Assembly: GCA_900469955.1 (NCBI GenBank)
Contig: UBYX01000003.1
Location: forward strand, 434,001 to 498,000
From: Hyphomicrobiales bacterium
GTDB taxonomy: Bacteria; Pseudomonadota; Alphaproteobacteria; Rhizobiales; Rhizobiaceae
Reading direction: 5' to 3'
DNA: 64,000 bases
In this document: piece by piece, positions 44,777 to 53,886 of the stretch
Layout: each line of letters starts with the position of its first letter
Position numbering within the stretch: position 1 is the stretch's first letter
Notes under the pieces: model-generated
The model's input: the letters and a program-made list of their open reading frames with translations, nothing else
Database searches by the model: none
Told to the model about the DNA's origin: nothing
Made by a program: the position numbers and the translations under genes

Positions 44777-45913
44777 ATGATTGTCACACGGTTCGTTTGG
44801 GCGCTTGTCGCCCTTTCCTCGCTTCTGGCTGCTCCGGTTCTTGCTGCCGAGATCACCGACGTCGCTGGCAGAACGGTCGATATCGACCTGCCCGCAAAAC
44901 GCATAATTGTCGGAGAAGCGCGCCAGGTCCACGTGATCGCTGCCTTGCGTGGAGAACAGACCTTCGACACCATCGTCGGCTGGCGGGACGATCTCGTGAA
45001 GAAGGATCCCGACAGCTATCAAGCCTATGTGGAACGCTTCCCCGACATCGCGAAACTTCCGCAATTCGGCTATGTGCCTCAGGGCAATTTCGATCTCGAA
45101 ACGGCGATCACCCTTTCACCCGACGTCATCACGTTGAACCTCGAAGCTGCCAAGGTGGCCAAGGAAAGCGGGTTCGAAGACAAGGCAGCCGCGGCCGGTA
45201 TCAAAGTCGTCTATCTCGATTTTCGCATCGACCCTGACAAGAATACCGAACGATCTATCGACATCCTGGGCAAGCTTTTCGGGGCGAGCGACAAGGCTGA
45301 AATCTTCAAGGCCTATCGCAGAACCCAAATCGCACGGGTTACCGATCGCCTGGCGAGCGTAAAGGATCTGAAGCGTCCAAAAGTATTCATCGAACGTTCA
45401 CCCGGTATTTCTGGGGAAGACCGATGCTGCCGCACTTTCGGCCCGTATAACTTCGGAGCCATGGTCACTCAGGCCGGAGGTCAGAATATCGCCGATGGCA
45501 TCATCAGCACCACCTTCGGTGATCTCAACCCAGAGCAACTGGTCGTATCCGACCCGGACCACGTTATCGTCACCGGATCCAACTGGGCAGCCGAATCCGA
45601 CATCAACCAATTTGTCGCCGTTGGCCGGGGCGCCGATCTTAAAGCTGCGCGCGAACGTCTCACGAACCTGATGAAGCGCACCCCCTTTCCCGAGGTGAAA
45701 GCCGCAAAAACCGGGCAGGTTCATGCCGTCTGGCATCAATTTTACGGCGCACCCTACGAGTTCATTCCGATCCAGCAATTCGCGAAATGGTTCCATCCGG
45801 AGCTGTTTGCCGATCTCGATCCGGACACAACCTTCGTGGAATTTCATGAGAAATTCCTTCCTGTCACCTACAAGCCCGGCTATTTCGTCTCGCTTGAAAA
45901 AGGACTGAATTGA
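44777..45913 (+). CDS. Iron-type ABC transporter substrate-binding protein, copy 2
   Basis: This is a 378-residue paralogue of the preceding receptor, the same length. It has a signal peptide (MIVTRFVWALVALSSLLAAPVLAA), then ITDVAGRTVDIDLPAKRIIVGEARQVHVI, and the CC pair C217-C218 in GISGEDRCCRTFGPYNFG. The tail HQFYGAPYEFIPIQQFAKWFHPELFADLDPDTTF closely follows copy 1. ATG 44777 follows AAAGGATAAGGC; a much longer open frame upstream reads antisense-like sequence through copy 1 and is rejected. Its stop overlaps the permease start (TGATG). Confidence 0.88.
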   Translation: MIVTRFVWALVALSSLLAAPVLAAEITDVAGRTVDIDLPAKRIIVGEARQVHVIAALRGEQTFDTIVGWRDDLVKKDPDSYQAYVERFPDIAKLPQFGYVPQGNFDLETAITLSPDVITLNLEAAKVAKESGFEDKAAAAGIKVVYLDFRIDPDKNTERSIDILGKLFGASDKAEIFKAYRRTQIARVTDRLASVKDLKRPKVFIERSPGISGEDRCCRTFGPYNFGAMVTQAGGQNIADGIISTTFGDLNPEQLVVSDPDHVIVTGSNWAAESDINQFVAVGRGADLKAARERLTNLMKRTPFPEVKAAKTGQVHAVWHQFYGAPYEFIPIQQFAKWFHPELFADLDPDTTFVEFHEKFLPVTYKPGYFVSLEKGLN

Positions 45914-46980
45914 TGGCCGTTTTAATACAGCAGCAGTCTGTTGTCGAAGGGGGCCAGCGTTACCGGAGCCTCGCTGCGCGGAGGATCCTGATCCTATGCT
46001 GTCTGCTGGCGGCCCTCGCCCTGAGCGTCGCCATCGATATTGGCCTTGGTCCCGCTCGCTATTCTCTGGGTGAGGTCTTGACTGCGATATTCACGCCAAG
46101 CGCGGTGTCGAACCAGCTTCGCGTCGTGATCTGGGATATCCGTATGCCGATCGCATTGATGGCCGTTACAGTAGGTGCCTGCCTCTCGGTTGCCGGCGCA
46201 CAAATGCAGACGATCCTTGCCAATCCGCTCGCCAGCCCATTCACCCTGGGAATTTCGGCCGCAGCCGGGTTTGGCGCAGCTCTCGGGCTCGTTGCGGGGG
46301 TCGCGGTCTTTCCGGCCGCCGTGCAGTACATGGTTCCAATCAACGCCTTCCTGATGGCCATGGCCGCCTCGCTCTTCATCTACGGCGTCTCGACACTGAG
46401 GGGCGTGACCGTCGAGACAATCGTCCTGCTTGGCATCGCCTTGGTCTTCACCTTCAACGCGCTCCTGTCGCTGCTCGAATATTTGGCCTCTGAACAGGCG
46501 CTTGCCGCTGTTGTCTTCTGGACGATGGGCTCGCTCACCAAAGCCACATGGAGCAAGGTCGCCGTCACCGGGGCAATACTGGTCGTCGTTATTCCGCTGT
46601 TTGCCCGCAATGCCTGGGCTCTGACGGCACTGCGGCTTGGTGACGAGAAAGCCTCCTCCTTCGGTGTCAGCGTTAGAAGGCTTCGTTTGGAAACCATGAT
46701 GCTCGTGAGCCTGCTTGCAGCTATCCCGGTCTCCTTTGTTGGTACCATCGGCTTTGTGGGACTAGTCGGTCCCCATATCGCACGCATGCTCGTTGGCGAG
46801 GACCAGCGGTTCTTTCTGCCCGGTTCTGCCATTTGCGGGGCGTTACTGCTTTCAGCCACCTCCGTCGTATCGAAAATGCTGATCCCGGGTGCAATCCTGC
46901 CCATCGGCGTTATCACGGCTCTCGTCGGAGTACCGTTCTTCTTCTCGCTGATCTTCACCAACAGGAGGCGCGCATGGTGA
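45913..46980 (+). CDS. Iron-type ABC transporter permease (FecCD/BtuC type)
   Basis: This is a 355-residue permease with about ten membrane helices. Family landmarks are IRMPIALMAVTVGACLSVAGAQMQTILANPLASPFTLGISAAAGFGAALG, DEKASSFGVSVRRLRLETMMLVSLLAAIPVSFVGTIGFVGLVGPHIARMLVGEDQRFFLPGSAICGALLL, and GVITALVGVPFFFSLIF. One permease gene implies a homodimer. ATG 45913 overlaps the receptor TGA, and its own stop overlaps the ATPase start (ATGGTGA). Confidence 0.92.
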   Translation: MAVLIQQQSVVEGGQRYRSLAARRILILCCLLAALALSVAIDIGLGPARYSLGEVLTAIFTPSAVSNQLRVVIWDIRMPIALMAVTVGACLSVAGAQMQTILANPLASPFTLGISAAAGFGAALGLVAGVAVFPAAVQYMVPINAFLMAMAASLFIYGVSTLRGVTVETIVLLGIALVFTFNALLSLLEYLASEQALAAVVFWTMGSLTKATWSKVAVTGAILVVVIPLFARNAWALTALRLGDEKASSFGVSVRRLRLETMMLVSLLAAIPVSFVGTIGFVGLVGPHIARMLVGEDQRFFLPGSAICGALLLSATSVVSKMLIPGAILPIGVITALVGVPFFFSLIFTNRRRAW

Positions 46981-47726
46981 GCCTTGAGCTTTCCGGTGTG
47001 GGAGCGCGCTATGGCCGCACTCACATCTTCGCCGACATTACCACCGGCCCAATTTTGGGAGGTCATCTGACGGCGGTGATCGGACCGAACGCCGCGGGCA
47101 AATCCACCCTCTTCAAGCGGATCGCAGGGCTGCTCAAAGGCGATGGTGTCGTCGAGGTCCGCGGTGAGGACGCCCTGTCGCGACCCATCTGCTATATGCC
47201 CCAGGATACTGGCGCCAACGCTGTCCTGACCGTCTACGAATCCGTTCTCCTCGCCGCGAAGCAGGGGGCCGGCTGGCGCGTTGCTGACCATGATCTCGCC
47301 GGCATCGATGAAATCCTTCGTTCGCTTGGCATCACCGATCTGGCATTCCGAGATCTTGGAGCACTCTCAGGCGGACAGCGCCAGTTGGTGGCGATCGCGC
47401 AGGCGCTCGTGCGCAAGCCGCAGGTTCTTTTGATGGACGAACCGACCTCGGCACTTGATCTCTTCCGGCAGATCGAAGTGCTGCAGTATATGCGCGGGCT
47501 CGCCCGAAAGAGCGGGATCGCCGTGCTGATCGCGCTCCATGATCTCAATCATGCCATGCGATACTGCGATCATACCATGGTTGTCGCCGACGGTCGGCTT
47601 GTTGCCAACGGACCTACGACTGAGGTCATCACGGCGTCGCTGCTAAGCGAGGTTTACAGGGTCACCGCCCGAATCGAGACCTGTACCCAAGGACGACCAC
47701 TGGTTATCGTCGACGGCACCGCTTGA
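46974..47726 (+). CDS. Iron-type ABC transporter ATP-binding protein (FecE/BtuD type)
   Basis: This is a 250-residue ATPase. Walker A is GPNAAGKSTLFKRIAGLL (an Ala replaces the usual Gly after N), the signature motif is LSGGQRQLVAIAQALVRKP, Walker B is VLLMDEPTSALDLF, and the switch histidine is in IALHDLNHAMRY. It completes the importer of two receptors, one permease and one ATPase. The start overlaps the permease stop; a longer in-frame reading lies inside the permease gene. Confidence 0.92.
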   Translation: MVSLELSGVGARYGRTHIFADITTGPILGGHLTAVIGPNAAGKSTLFKRIAGLLKGDGVVEVRGEDALSRPICYMPQDTGANAVLTVYESVLLAAKQGAGWRVADHDLAGIDEILRSLGITDLAFRDLGALSGGQRQLVAIAQALVRKPQVLLMDEPTSALDLFRQIEVLQYMRGLARKSGIAVLIALHDLNHAMRYCDHTMVVADGRLVANGPTTEVITASLLSEVYRVTARIETCTQGRPLVIVDGTA

Positions 47727-47990
47727 GGCAAAACTATGGTCGCTCTGTAGGCGCGCCTTCGATCGGCCGCCAGGCGATGACTGACAGTTCAGCGAAGTGC
47801 GCCTCGAACCCAAACAAAAGGGGGCCGATCGCGCTTCCACGAAAGGAATGCGCGAACCGGTTAGCGTGGGGAGATTGCGACAGCGAATTCACTGGCAGAA
47901 TTAGAAAAAACTTCCTTGAAGAAAATGCTGCGAAAATCGAGATTGCAGATCGCTGCATTTTAGATCGGCTTCAGCATCAAGAGGAACATC

Positions 47991-48650
47991 ATGAGCCTGC
48001 GCATCAACGATATCGCCCCGGATTTCACCGCCGAGACCAGCCAGGGCACGATCCATTTCCATGATTGGATCGGGGATGGTTGGGCCGTTTTGTTTTCGCA
48101 TCCGAAGAACTTCACCCCTGTTTGCACCACCGAACTCGGCACCATGGCTGGCCTTGAAGGCGAGTTCAAAAAGCGCGGCGTAAAGATTATCGGCATCTCT
48201 GTCGATCCGGTGGAAAGCCACGAAAAATGGAAGGGCGACATCAAGACGGCGACTGGCTTTGACGTCGAGTATCCGTTGATCGGGGACCGGGACCTCAACG
48301 TTGCCAAGCTCTACGACATGTTGCCTGCCGGTGCAGGAAACTCGTCGGAAGGCCGCACCCCCGCTGACAATGCTACCGTCCGCTCCGTCTACGTCATCGG
48401 TCCAGACAAGAAGATCAAATTGATCCTCACCTACCCGATGACGACTGGCCGCAATTTCAACGAGATCCTACGGGCGATCGATTCCATCCAGCTGACTGCC
48501 AAGCACCAGGTCGCTACGCCCGCGAACTGGCAGCAGGGCGACGATGTCATTATCACCGCCGCCGTATCGAACGAGGATGCAATCACCAGGTTCGGTTCAT
48601 TCGACACGGTCCTGCCTTATCTGCGCAAGACCAAGCAACCAGCAGCATAG
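47991..48650 (+). CDS. 1-Cys peroxiredoxin (Prx6 subfamily)
   Basis: This is a 219-residue thioredoxin-fold peroxidase. The peroxidatic cysteine is C45 in HPKNFTPVCTTELG, and the Prx6 C-terminal arm reads LIGDRDLNVAKLYDMLPAGA to VATPANWQQGDDVIITAAVS. It reduces hydrogen peroxide and organic peroxides. AAGAGGAAC precedes the ATG. In the 260 bp upstream an imperfect inverted repeat, AATGCTGCG-N18-CGCTGCATT, is a weak candidate for a redox regulator site. It stands alone between two ABC operons. Confidence 0.92.
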   Translation: MSLRINDIAPDFTAETSQGTIHFHDWIGDGWAVLFSHPKNFTPVCTTELGTMAGLEGEFKKRGVKIIGISVDPVESHEKWKGDIKTATGFDVEYPLIGDRDLNVAKLYDMLPAGAGNSSEGRTPADNATVRSVYVIGPDKKIKLILTYPMTTGRNFNEILRAIDSIQLTAKHQVATPANWQQGDDVIITAAVSNEDAITRFGSFDTVLPYLRKTKQPAA

Positions 48651-48717
48651 CGGGACTTTTTTTGCAAAAGCTCGGAGCGCCCTCAAACGATCGGGGGGAT
48701 GTCCCTGCCTTTTGGAG

Positions 48718-48738
48718 TCGGCCGCCAAGGGCGGCCGA
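48718..48738. terminator. Hairpin between convergent peroxiredoxin and ABC operon
   Basis: TCGGCCGCC-AAG-GGCGGCCGA is a perfect 9-bp stem with a 3-nt loop between two converging genes (stops at 48650 and 48767). It has no long U-run on either strand; a short CCCTTT follows on the plus strand. It is likely a bidirectional transcription end. Confidence 0.5.
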
Positions 48739-48766
48739 ACCCTTTCGTGAAACCTGCGCGCTCATA

Positions 48767-49840
48767 TCAGCCGAGCCGGATCTCGGTCTGCTGGTCGAAG
48801 AGGTGGAGGTGCGCCGGGTCGAAACGCAGACCTATGATCTCGCCGGACCGGATCGCCGCACGGCTGTTGAGCACGATGACAAGTTCCGGCTGCGTCGCCG
48901 TGGTGATATATGTGCTGGCGCCTGTCGTCTCCACCGCGCCAACGGGCAAACGCAACATGGCATCCGAGTCTCCTGCGAGCTCAAAATGCTCAGGTCGAAT
49001 GCCGACCAGTAATGGCTGGCCCGCCTTGACCGGTCTCATGAATGGGATCGTCTGTGGCTCCTCGAACTCGAGGAGGAGAGACTTTCCATCAGAGCCGGAC
49101 GAGGCAGGCACGAAATTCATGGCAGGTGAGCCGATGAACCCGGCAACGAACTTGTTCACCGGACGGTCATAAAGTTCCAGCGGCGCGCCTTGTTGCTCGA
49201 TAATCCCCTGGCGCATCACGACGACGTGATCGGCCATCGTCATTGCCTCTATCTGATCGTGGGTGACATAGACCGAGGTTGCCTTGAGCCTTTCATGAAG
49301 AGCACGGATCTCCTTGCGCATGTGCACGCGCAACGCGGCATCGAGGTTGGACAATGGCTCGTCGAAGAGAAATGCTTTTGGATTCCGGATAATCGCTCGG
49401 CTCATCGCCACTCGCTGGCGTTGTCCGCCCGAAAGCTCCCTGGGGTAACGGCCGAGGAGATGGGAAAGTCCGGTCGTCGCCGCGACCTCTTCTGCCTTGC
49501 GCTTGGCCTCAGCCTTGTCGACACCGCGGATGCGAAGGCTATAGGTCAGGTTTTGCTCGACCGTCATATGGGGGTAGAGCGCATAGGATTGGAAAACCAT
49601 GGCGAGGTCGCGTTTGCGGGGCGGCACTCCGTTCATCTTCGCCCCAGCAATCACAAGATCTCCGCTCGAAATCGTCTCAAGCCCAGCCAATGAGCGCAGA
49701 AGCGTCGATTTTCCGCAGCCTGACGGTCCGACCAGTGCCACGAACGCACCCTTGCGGATTTTCAGATCGATATCCCGCAGCGCATGGTATGCGCCGTAAT
49801 ATTTGTTGATACCTGTCAGCTCGATCTGATGCACGGTCAT
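48767..49840 (-). CDS. Sugar ABC transporter ATP-binding protein (UgpC/MalK type)
   Basis: This is a 357-residue CUT1 ATPase. Walker A is GPSGCGKSTLLRSLAGLE, the signature motif is LSGGQRQRVAMSRAIIRNP, Walker B is AFLFDEPLSNLDAAL, and the switch is VYVTHDQIEAMTMAD. The C-terminal regulatory part follows VAGFIGSPAMNFVPA. It is the last gene of the operon, and its ATG overlaps the permease TGA. It is paralogous to the ATPase at 22138 but in a different operon. Confidence 0.93.
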   Translation of the reverse strand: MTVHQIELTGINKYYGAYHALRDIDLKIRKGAFVALVGPSGCGKSTLLRSLAGLETISSGDLVIAGAKMNGVPPRKRDLAMVFQSYALYPHMTVEQNLTYSLRIRGVDKAEAKRKAEEVAATTGLSHLLGRYPRELSGGQRQRVAMSRAIIRNPKAFLFDEPLSNLDAALRVHMRKEIRALHERLKATSVYVTHDQIEAMTMADHVVVMRQGIIEQQGAPLELYDRPVNKFVAGFIGSPAMNFVPASSGSDGKSLLLEFEEPQTIPFMRPVKAGQPLLVGIRPEHFELAGDSDAMLRLPVGAVETTGASTYITTATQPELVIVLNSRAAIRSGEIIGLRFDPAHLHLFDQQTEIRLG

Positions 49841-50664
49841 TTGAGAGCTCCCGACGTCAGGCCGGACACGATCCGGCGCTGCAAGAGGACGAAGATGGCA
49901 AGGATTGGCGTCACATACATTGCCGCATAGGCCATGATGTTGTTCCACTCGTTCGTATTGGGCCCCATGAAAGAGTTTAGCCCGACGCTTGCCGGCTGGT
50001 ATTCAATCGCCTGGATCATCGACTTCGAATAGACGAATTCACCAAAGGCCTGCATGAAAATCAGGATCGCGCTCACGAGAATGCCATTGCGCGCAAGCGG
50101 CAGCACGATGTGGAAAAATGCGCCGAACCGGGAATTGCCGTCGACGAGTGCCGCTTCCTCGAGCTCTATCGGTACGCTCATGAAAGTGGCTCGAACCAGG
50201 ACTACAAAAAACGGCATGCTTTTGGCCGCGATCGCCAAAATTACCGCAGTGCGCGGATAGTCCAAGAGACCGAGCTGCGAAAATCCGACGAAAATCGGTG
50301 TGATCATCAGCGAGGCCGGTAGCACCTGCAGCATCAAGATGAGGAACAGGCCTGCGTCCACCCACGCATTGCGGTAACGAGCAAGCACATAAGCGCAACC
50401 CGTTCCAAGAATGGTGATCATCAAAACCGCACCCGAGGCGATTACCACCGAATTCCAAAGATAACGCCCAACATTGCGGCTCTCCCACACCGAGCGGTAA
50501 ATGCTCCATTGGGGATCGGCTGGCCAGAACGACGGAGGCGATGCAAACATGGCCGAGCCTGTTTTGATCGCAGTCACATACATCCAGTAAAGCGGGAACA
50601 AATAGACAGCCGCGAGCAGAACTGCGATCGCCAACATGACTTTATCGCGAAGGGCAAAATTCAT
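49837..50664 (-). CDS. Sugar ABC transporter permease (MalG type)
   Basis: This is a 275-residue CUT1 permease. It has a first helix VMLAIAVLLAAVYLFPLYWMYVTAI, the segment GTGCAYVLARYRNAWVDAGLFLILMLQVLPASLMITPIF, and the EAA loop ELEEAALVDGNSRFGAFFHIVLPLARNGIL. It overlaps the other permease stop (ATGA) at its start and the ATPase start at its end, so the three are tightly coupled. Confidence 0.93.
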   Translation of the reverse strand: MNFALRDKVMLAIAVLLAAVYLFPLYWMYVTAIKTGSAMFASPPSFWPADPQWSIYRSVWESRNVGRYLWNSVVIASGAVLMITILGTGCAYVLARYRNAWVDAGLFLILMLQVLPASLMITPIFVGFSQLGLLDYPRTAVILAIAAKSMPFFVVLVRATFMSVPIELEEAALVDGNSRFGAFFHIVLPLARNGILVSAILIFMQAFGEFVYSKSMIQAIEYQPASVGLNSFMGPNTNEWNNIMAYAAMYVTPILAIFVLLQRRIVSGLTSGALK

Positions 50665-51563
50665 CCGCGCACCTCGTGGCGAGTGGAGCGCACGTAGACA
50701 ACGGATGCAATCATCACAAAGACGATCATGATGACCGATATCGTTGCCCCCTGGGCAAAGTCGTACTGTCGGAAAGAAAGGTCCCAGGCCCAATATTGCG
50801 CGACATTGGATGAGTTGTTTGGTCCTCCAGCGGTGATCGCGGCAAAAAGGTCGAATTGCTGCAGCGTGAAGATCAGGCCGAGCGAAATGATCGCTCCGAT
50901 CGTCGAACGCATCATCGGCAAGGTTATGGTAAAGAAGCGCTGGAAGACATTGGCACCATCGAGCTCAGCAGCCTCGTAGAGATCCTGGGATATTGTCGAC
51001 AAGCCGACCGACAACAGGATCATGTTGAATGAAATGCCGAGCCAGATGTTGGCGATGACGACGGCCCAGAGCGAAAAGCTAGGATCGGAGCGCCAGAAAA
51101 TATTTCCGGTGATCAGCCCAGATTCCCGCAGCAAATAATTCAAGACCCCAAAATCGCCGGACAAGATCCAGTTCCAGATGGCACCAACCACCAGCCCCGG
51201 CATCACCCAGGAGACGAGAAAGAGGCCACGCAGCCAGGAGGCACCTGGAAAGTTCGTCCAGAAAAAAAGAGCAAGACCAAAGCCTATGATGAACTGGCCG
51301 GCAATCGAGGCGATAACGAAGAGCGCGGTGTTCTTGAGAATCGGCCACGTCTCCGGCATGGAGAACAAGGTGGCGTAGTTCTTCAGCCCAACGAACGGCC
51401 GTAAAAACGTGCCAAGACTGAACATGTCCACTTCCTGGAAGCTCATGACGATATTGTAGGCAAGCGGCAGGCCCGCCATCATGAACAGGAACGTGAGCGG
51501 CACCGAAACGAGCGCGATGTCGAAACCTCGCCCATCGCTGATGGAAAGAAGCAATCTCTTCAT
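50661..51563 (-). CDS. Sugar ABC transporter permease (MalF type)
   Basis: This is a 300-residue CUT1 permease. It has a first helix FDIALVSVPLTFLFMMAGLPLAYNIVMSFQ, GALWNW-like VVGAIWNWILSGDFGVLNYLL, and the EAA loop DLYEAAELDGANVFQRFFTITLPMMRSTI. ATG 51563 is preceded by GGAGGAAAC. It is separated from the binding-protein gene by 110 bp that include a GC hairpin. Confidence 0.93.
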   Translation of the reverse strand: MKRLLLSISDGRGFDIALVSVPLTFLFMMAGLPLAYNIVMSFQEVDMFSLGTFLRPFVGLKNYATLFSMPETWPILKNTALFVIASIAGQFIIGFGLALFFWTNFPGASWLRGLFLVSWVMPGLVVGAIWNWILSGDFGVLNYLLRESGLITGNIFWRSDPSFSLWAVVIANIWLGISFNMILLSVGLSTISQDLYEAAELDGANVFQRFFTITLPMMRSTIGAIISLGLIFTLQQFDLFAAITAGGPNNSSNVAQYWAWDLSFRQYDFAQGATISVIMIVFVMIASVVYVRSTRHEVRG

Positions 51564-51644
51564 GTTTCCTCCAGATCGGCATTTTACCCCCGGTCCGGAG
51601 CCACAAGGACTGGCCACGGCGGCCCCGGCCGGGAGGAAAGGAAG

Positions 51645-51666
51645 GACGGCTGGCGAAACAGCCGTC
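51645..51666 (-). other. Intercistronic hairpin after the receptor gene
   Basis: GACGGCTG-GCGAAA-CAGCCGTC is a perfect 8-bp stem with a GNRA-like loop, 8 bp after the receptor stop (51674) on the minus strand. No U-run follows. Confidence 0.65.
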
Positions 51667-51673
51667 TCACATA

Positions 51674-52906
51674 TCAGCCGAGAACCGCCTTGATCTTCTG
51701 ATCGGCCTGATCGAGGGCATCCTTAGGGCTCATCTGACCGGTCAAAGCAGCTTGGATGGCATCCTGGATAGCCTTGGAAATTTTGGGCCAAGCCGGATGC
51801 GGCCCACGTGGCTGCGCATATTGCAGCTGCTCCTGGAAAACCTTCAGCGCGGCGTCCTTCAACGGCTGACCGGTCGGCGGAATAGCAAGATCAGAGCGGG
51901 CTGGAAGCTGGCCGAAATCCTTGAACATGCGGTCGTCCTGCGACACGAAATATTCAAGGACTTTGAAGGCCTCTTTCGGATGCTGCGTTTTCGAGAAGAT
52001 CGCCCAGTTGAAATCACCCATCGCCGACGAGCGCTTCGCACCGGCCTCCGGAAGCGGCAGAAGTGCCACGCCCCAATCGAACTTTGCCTCCTTGACCATG
52101 CGGTCTAGTTCCCAGGGGCCGGAAATCGCCATGGCAGCGTTACCCGAATTGAATGTGCCAGTGGAATCCCATTGACTGCGGGTCAAAGTATCGCGGGAGG
52201 CGAGCTTCTCATCGACAATCGTCTTCCAGATTTCCAACGCCTTGACTGCGCCCGGCGTGTTGATTTTGTCGTAACTTCCGCCGGCCATCTGCGCCCAGGG
52301 AAGGAACTGGAACGTACCTTCCTCGTTCGCCTTGGCAGAAAATGTGATTCCGTAGACATTCCTGGCCGGGTCAGTCAGCTTGCGGGCGGCGGCGAGCAGG
52401 TCGTCCCAGGTCTGCGGCGGCTTGTCGGGATCCAGGCCTTTGGCGCGGAACATGTCCTTATTGTAATACATGGCGATCGTGTTGGTCGCCTTCGGCACAC
52501 CGAAATACCGCTCTTTCCACATCACCGACTTCAACGGACCGGGATAATAGTTGGCTGGCTTGATGACGCTTGACTGCGTGATCATATCGGTCAGGTCAAG
52601 GAAGGCGCCTCGCGATGAAAACAGCGCATGCTCTGGATTATCGACGGCGATGATGTCCGGCGCTTGCCCCGTCGAATACGCTCGCATCGCCTCGCTCACC
52701 ACATCGTCGAACTGTATCTGACGGTATTCGACGGTAATGCCGGTCTTCAGGTTATTAAAATCCTTGATCAGGTTCGGTGCCGGCTGGATATCGCGATCGA
52801 GCGACCAGACGGTGATCTTAACATCCTCGGCCTTCGCCGAGGCCGAAAGCGTCCAGAAGCTTGCGACCGCAAGCGCCCCGACGAGTGCCAGTTTACGAAT
52901 ACCCAT
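51674..52906 (-). CDS. Sugar ABC transporter substrate-binding protein (SBP_bac_1)
   Basis: This is a 410-residue family-1 receptor. It has a signal peptide ([26 protein letters not shown]), then [96 protein letters not shown] and [13 protein letters not shown]. The ligand is unknown but sugar-like given the adjacent isomerase and dehydrogenase. AGGAGGAGAG precedes the ATG. Confidence 0.92.
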   Translation of the reverse strand: MGIRKLALVGALAVASFWTLSASAKAEDVKITVWSLDRDIQPAPNLIKDFNNLKTGITVEYRQIQFDDVVSEAMRAYSTGQAPDIIAVDNPEHALFSSRGAFLDLTDMITQSSVIKPANYYPGPLKSVMWKERYFGVPKATNTIAMYYNKDMFRAKGLDPDKPPQTWDDLLAAARKLTDPARNVYGITFSAKANEEGTFQFLPWAQMAGGSYDKINTPGAVKALEIWKTIVDEKLASRDTLTRSQWDSTGTFNSGNAAMAISGPWELDRMVKEAKFDWGVALLPLPEAGAKRSSAMGDFNWAIFSKTQHPKEAFKVLEYFVSQDDRMFKDFGQLPARSDLAIPPTGQPLKDAALKVFQEQLQYAQPRGPHPAWPKISKAIQDAIQAALTGQMSPKDALDQADQKIKAVLG

Positions 52907-52973
52907 GCTCTCCTCCTTCAGGTTGAACTCACTGCGAATGCCCCCTCCAGGTCATCCCACACCAGCGGCTGCG

Positions 52974-53876
52974 TCAGGCGGGATCGATGACAAAGTCACC
53001 GCCCCGGCATGACTTCAGATAGTTCAGCGCATGTACCTGGCCGGTCATCTCAAGCGCGTCGCGATAGACCGGATCGTGCCAACCCTCGATATCGATGGAT
53101 CCAGCCCATCCCGCCAGACGCAGCTCGGACACGACATCTGTCCAGTTGGTGTCCCCGAACCCCGGCGTGCGCATGAAAACAAAAGGATGTTTGCCAAAAA
53201 TTCCGTGTTCGCGGATAACGTCCCAGCGGATCGTCGCGTCCTTGCCGTGAACGTGGAAGATCTTCGAAGCCCATTTGCGGATCTGCGGCAGCGGCTCTAT
53301 CAGATAGACCATCTGATGGCACGGCTCCCATTCAAGACCGATATGATCATCCGGCGTTTCATTGAAAATCAATTCCCACGCATCTGGATTATGGGCGATG
53401 TTCCAGTCGCCTGTTTGCCAGTTGCCATCCATCGCGCAGTTTTCGAACGCGATCCTGATCCCTTTGTCAGCAGCGCGCTTGGCAAGCTCGCTCCATATTT
53501 CACGGTAACGCGGCAGGCTTTCCGGCAACGGCCGCCCTCTCAGCCGGCCAGTAAATCCTGCAACGCAGGTGGCCCCAAAATGATGGGCATTGTCGATGCA
53601 GTCTTTCCAACCTTGCAGGGTCTGTAGGTCTATTTCCGTTTCTTCCAATGGATTGCCGAACATGCCAATGGTGGAAATGGTGATGTCACGGTCGCCAATG
53701 GCTTCACGGCAACGCTTGCCGAGGTCAGCTACGTCCTGCCCATTGGTCGTTTGCCAGAAGAAGGGCTGGAAGCTTTCAAAGCCGAGATCGGCTATCTGTC
53801 CGATCCGTTCAGCGGCATTACCCTTCGTCGCGCTGACCATTGTCCCAATGCGGATAGATTTGGCTGGATTGCTCAC
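52974..53876 (-). CDS. Sugar phosphate isomerase/epimerase-like TIM barrel (AP_endonuc_2 family)
   Basis: This is a 300-residue xylose-isomerase-like barrel. Segments are KSIRIGTMVSATKGNAAERIGQIADLGFESFQPFFWQ, ITISTIGMFGNP, KGIRIAFENCAMDGNW with the metal-ligand glutamate, and a second metal site in GLEWEPCHQMVYL and IFHVHGKDA. Relatives include inosose dehydratases and ketose epimerases. It lies 9 bp after the Gfo/Idh gene and 67 bp before the receptor gene in one operon. The pairing with Gfo/Idh/MocA suggests inositol-like or keto-sugar catabolism. Confidence 0.88.
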   Translation of the reverse strand: MSNPAKSIRIGTMVSATKGNAAERIGQIADLGFESFQPFFWQTTNGQDVADLGKRCREAIGDRDITISTIGMFGNPLEETEIDLQTLQGWKDCIDNAHHFGATCVAGFTGRLRGRPLPESLPRYREIWSELAKRAADKGIRIAFENCAMDGNWQTGDWNIAHNPDAWELIFNETPDDHIGLEWEPCHQMVYLIEPLPQIRKWASKIFHVHGKDATIRWDVIREHGIFGKHPFVFMRTPGFGDTNWTDVVSELRLAGWAGSIDIEGWHDPVYRDALEMTGQVHALNYLKSCRGGDFVIDPA

Positions 53877-53886
53877 GTCGAAGACC

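Noticed and set aside
43485..44777. 430-codon open frame on the minus strand
   Set aside because: It is antisense to the first iron-type receptor. The plus-strand protein has a signal peptide and family motifs.
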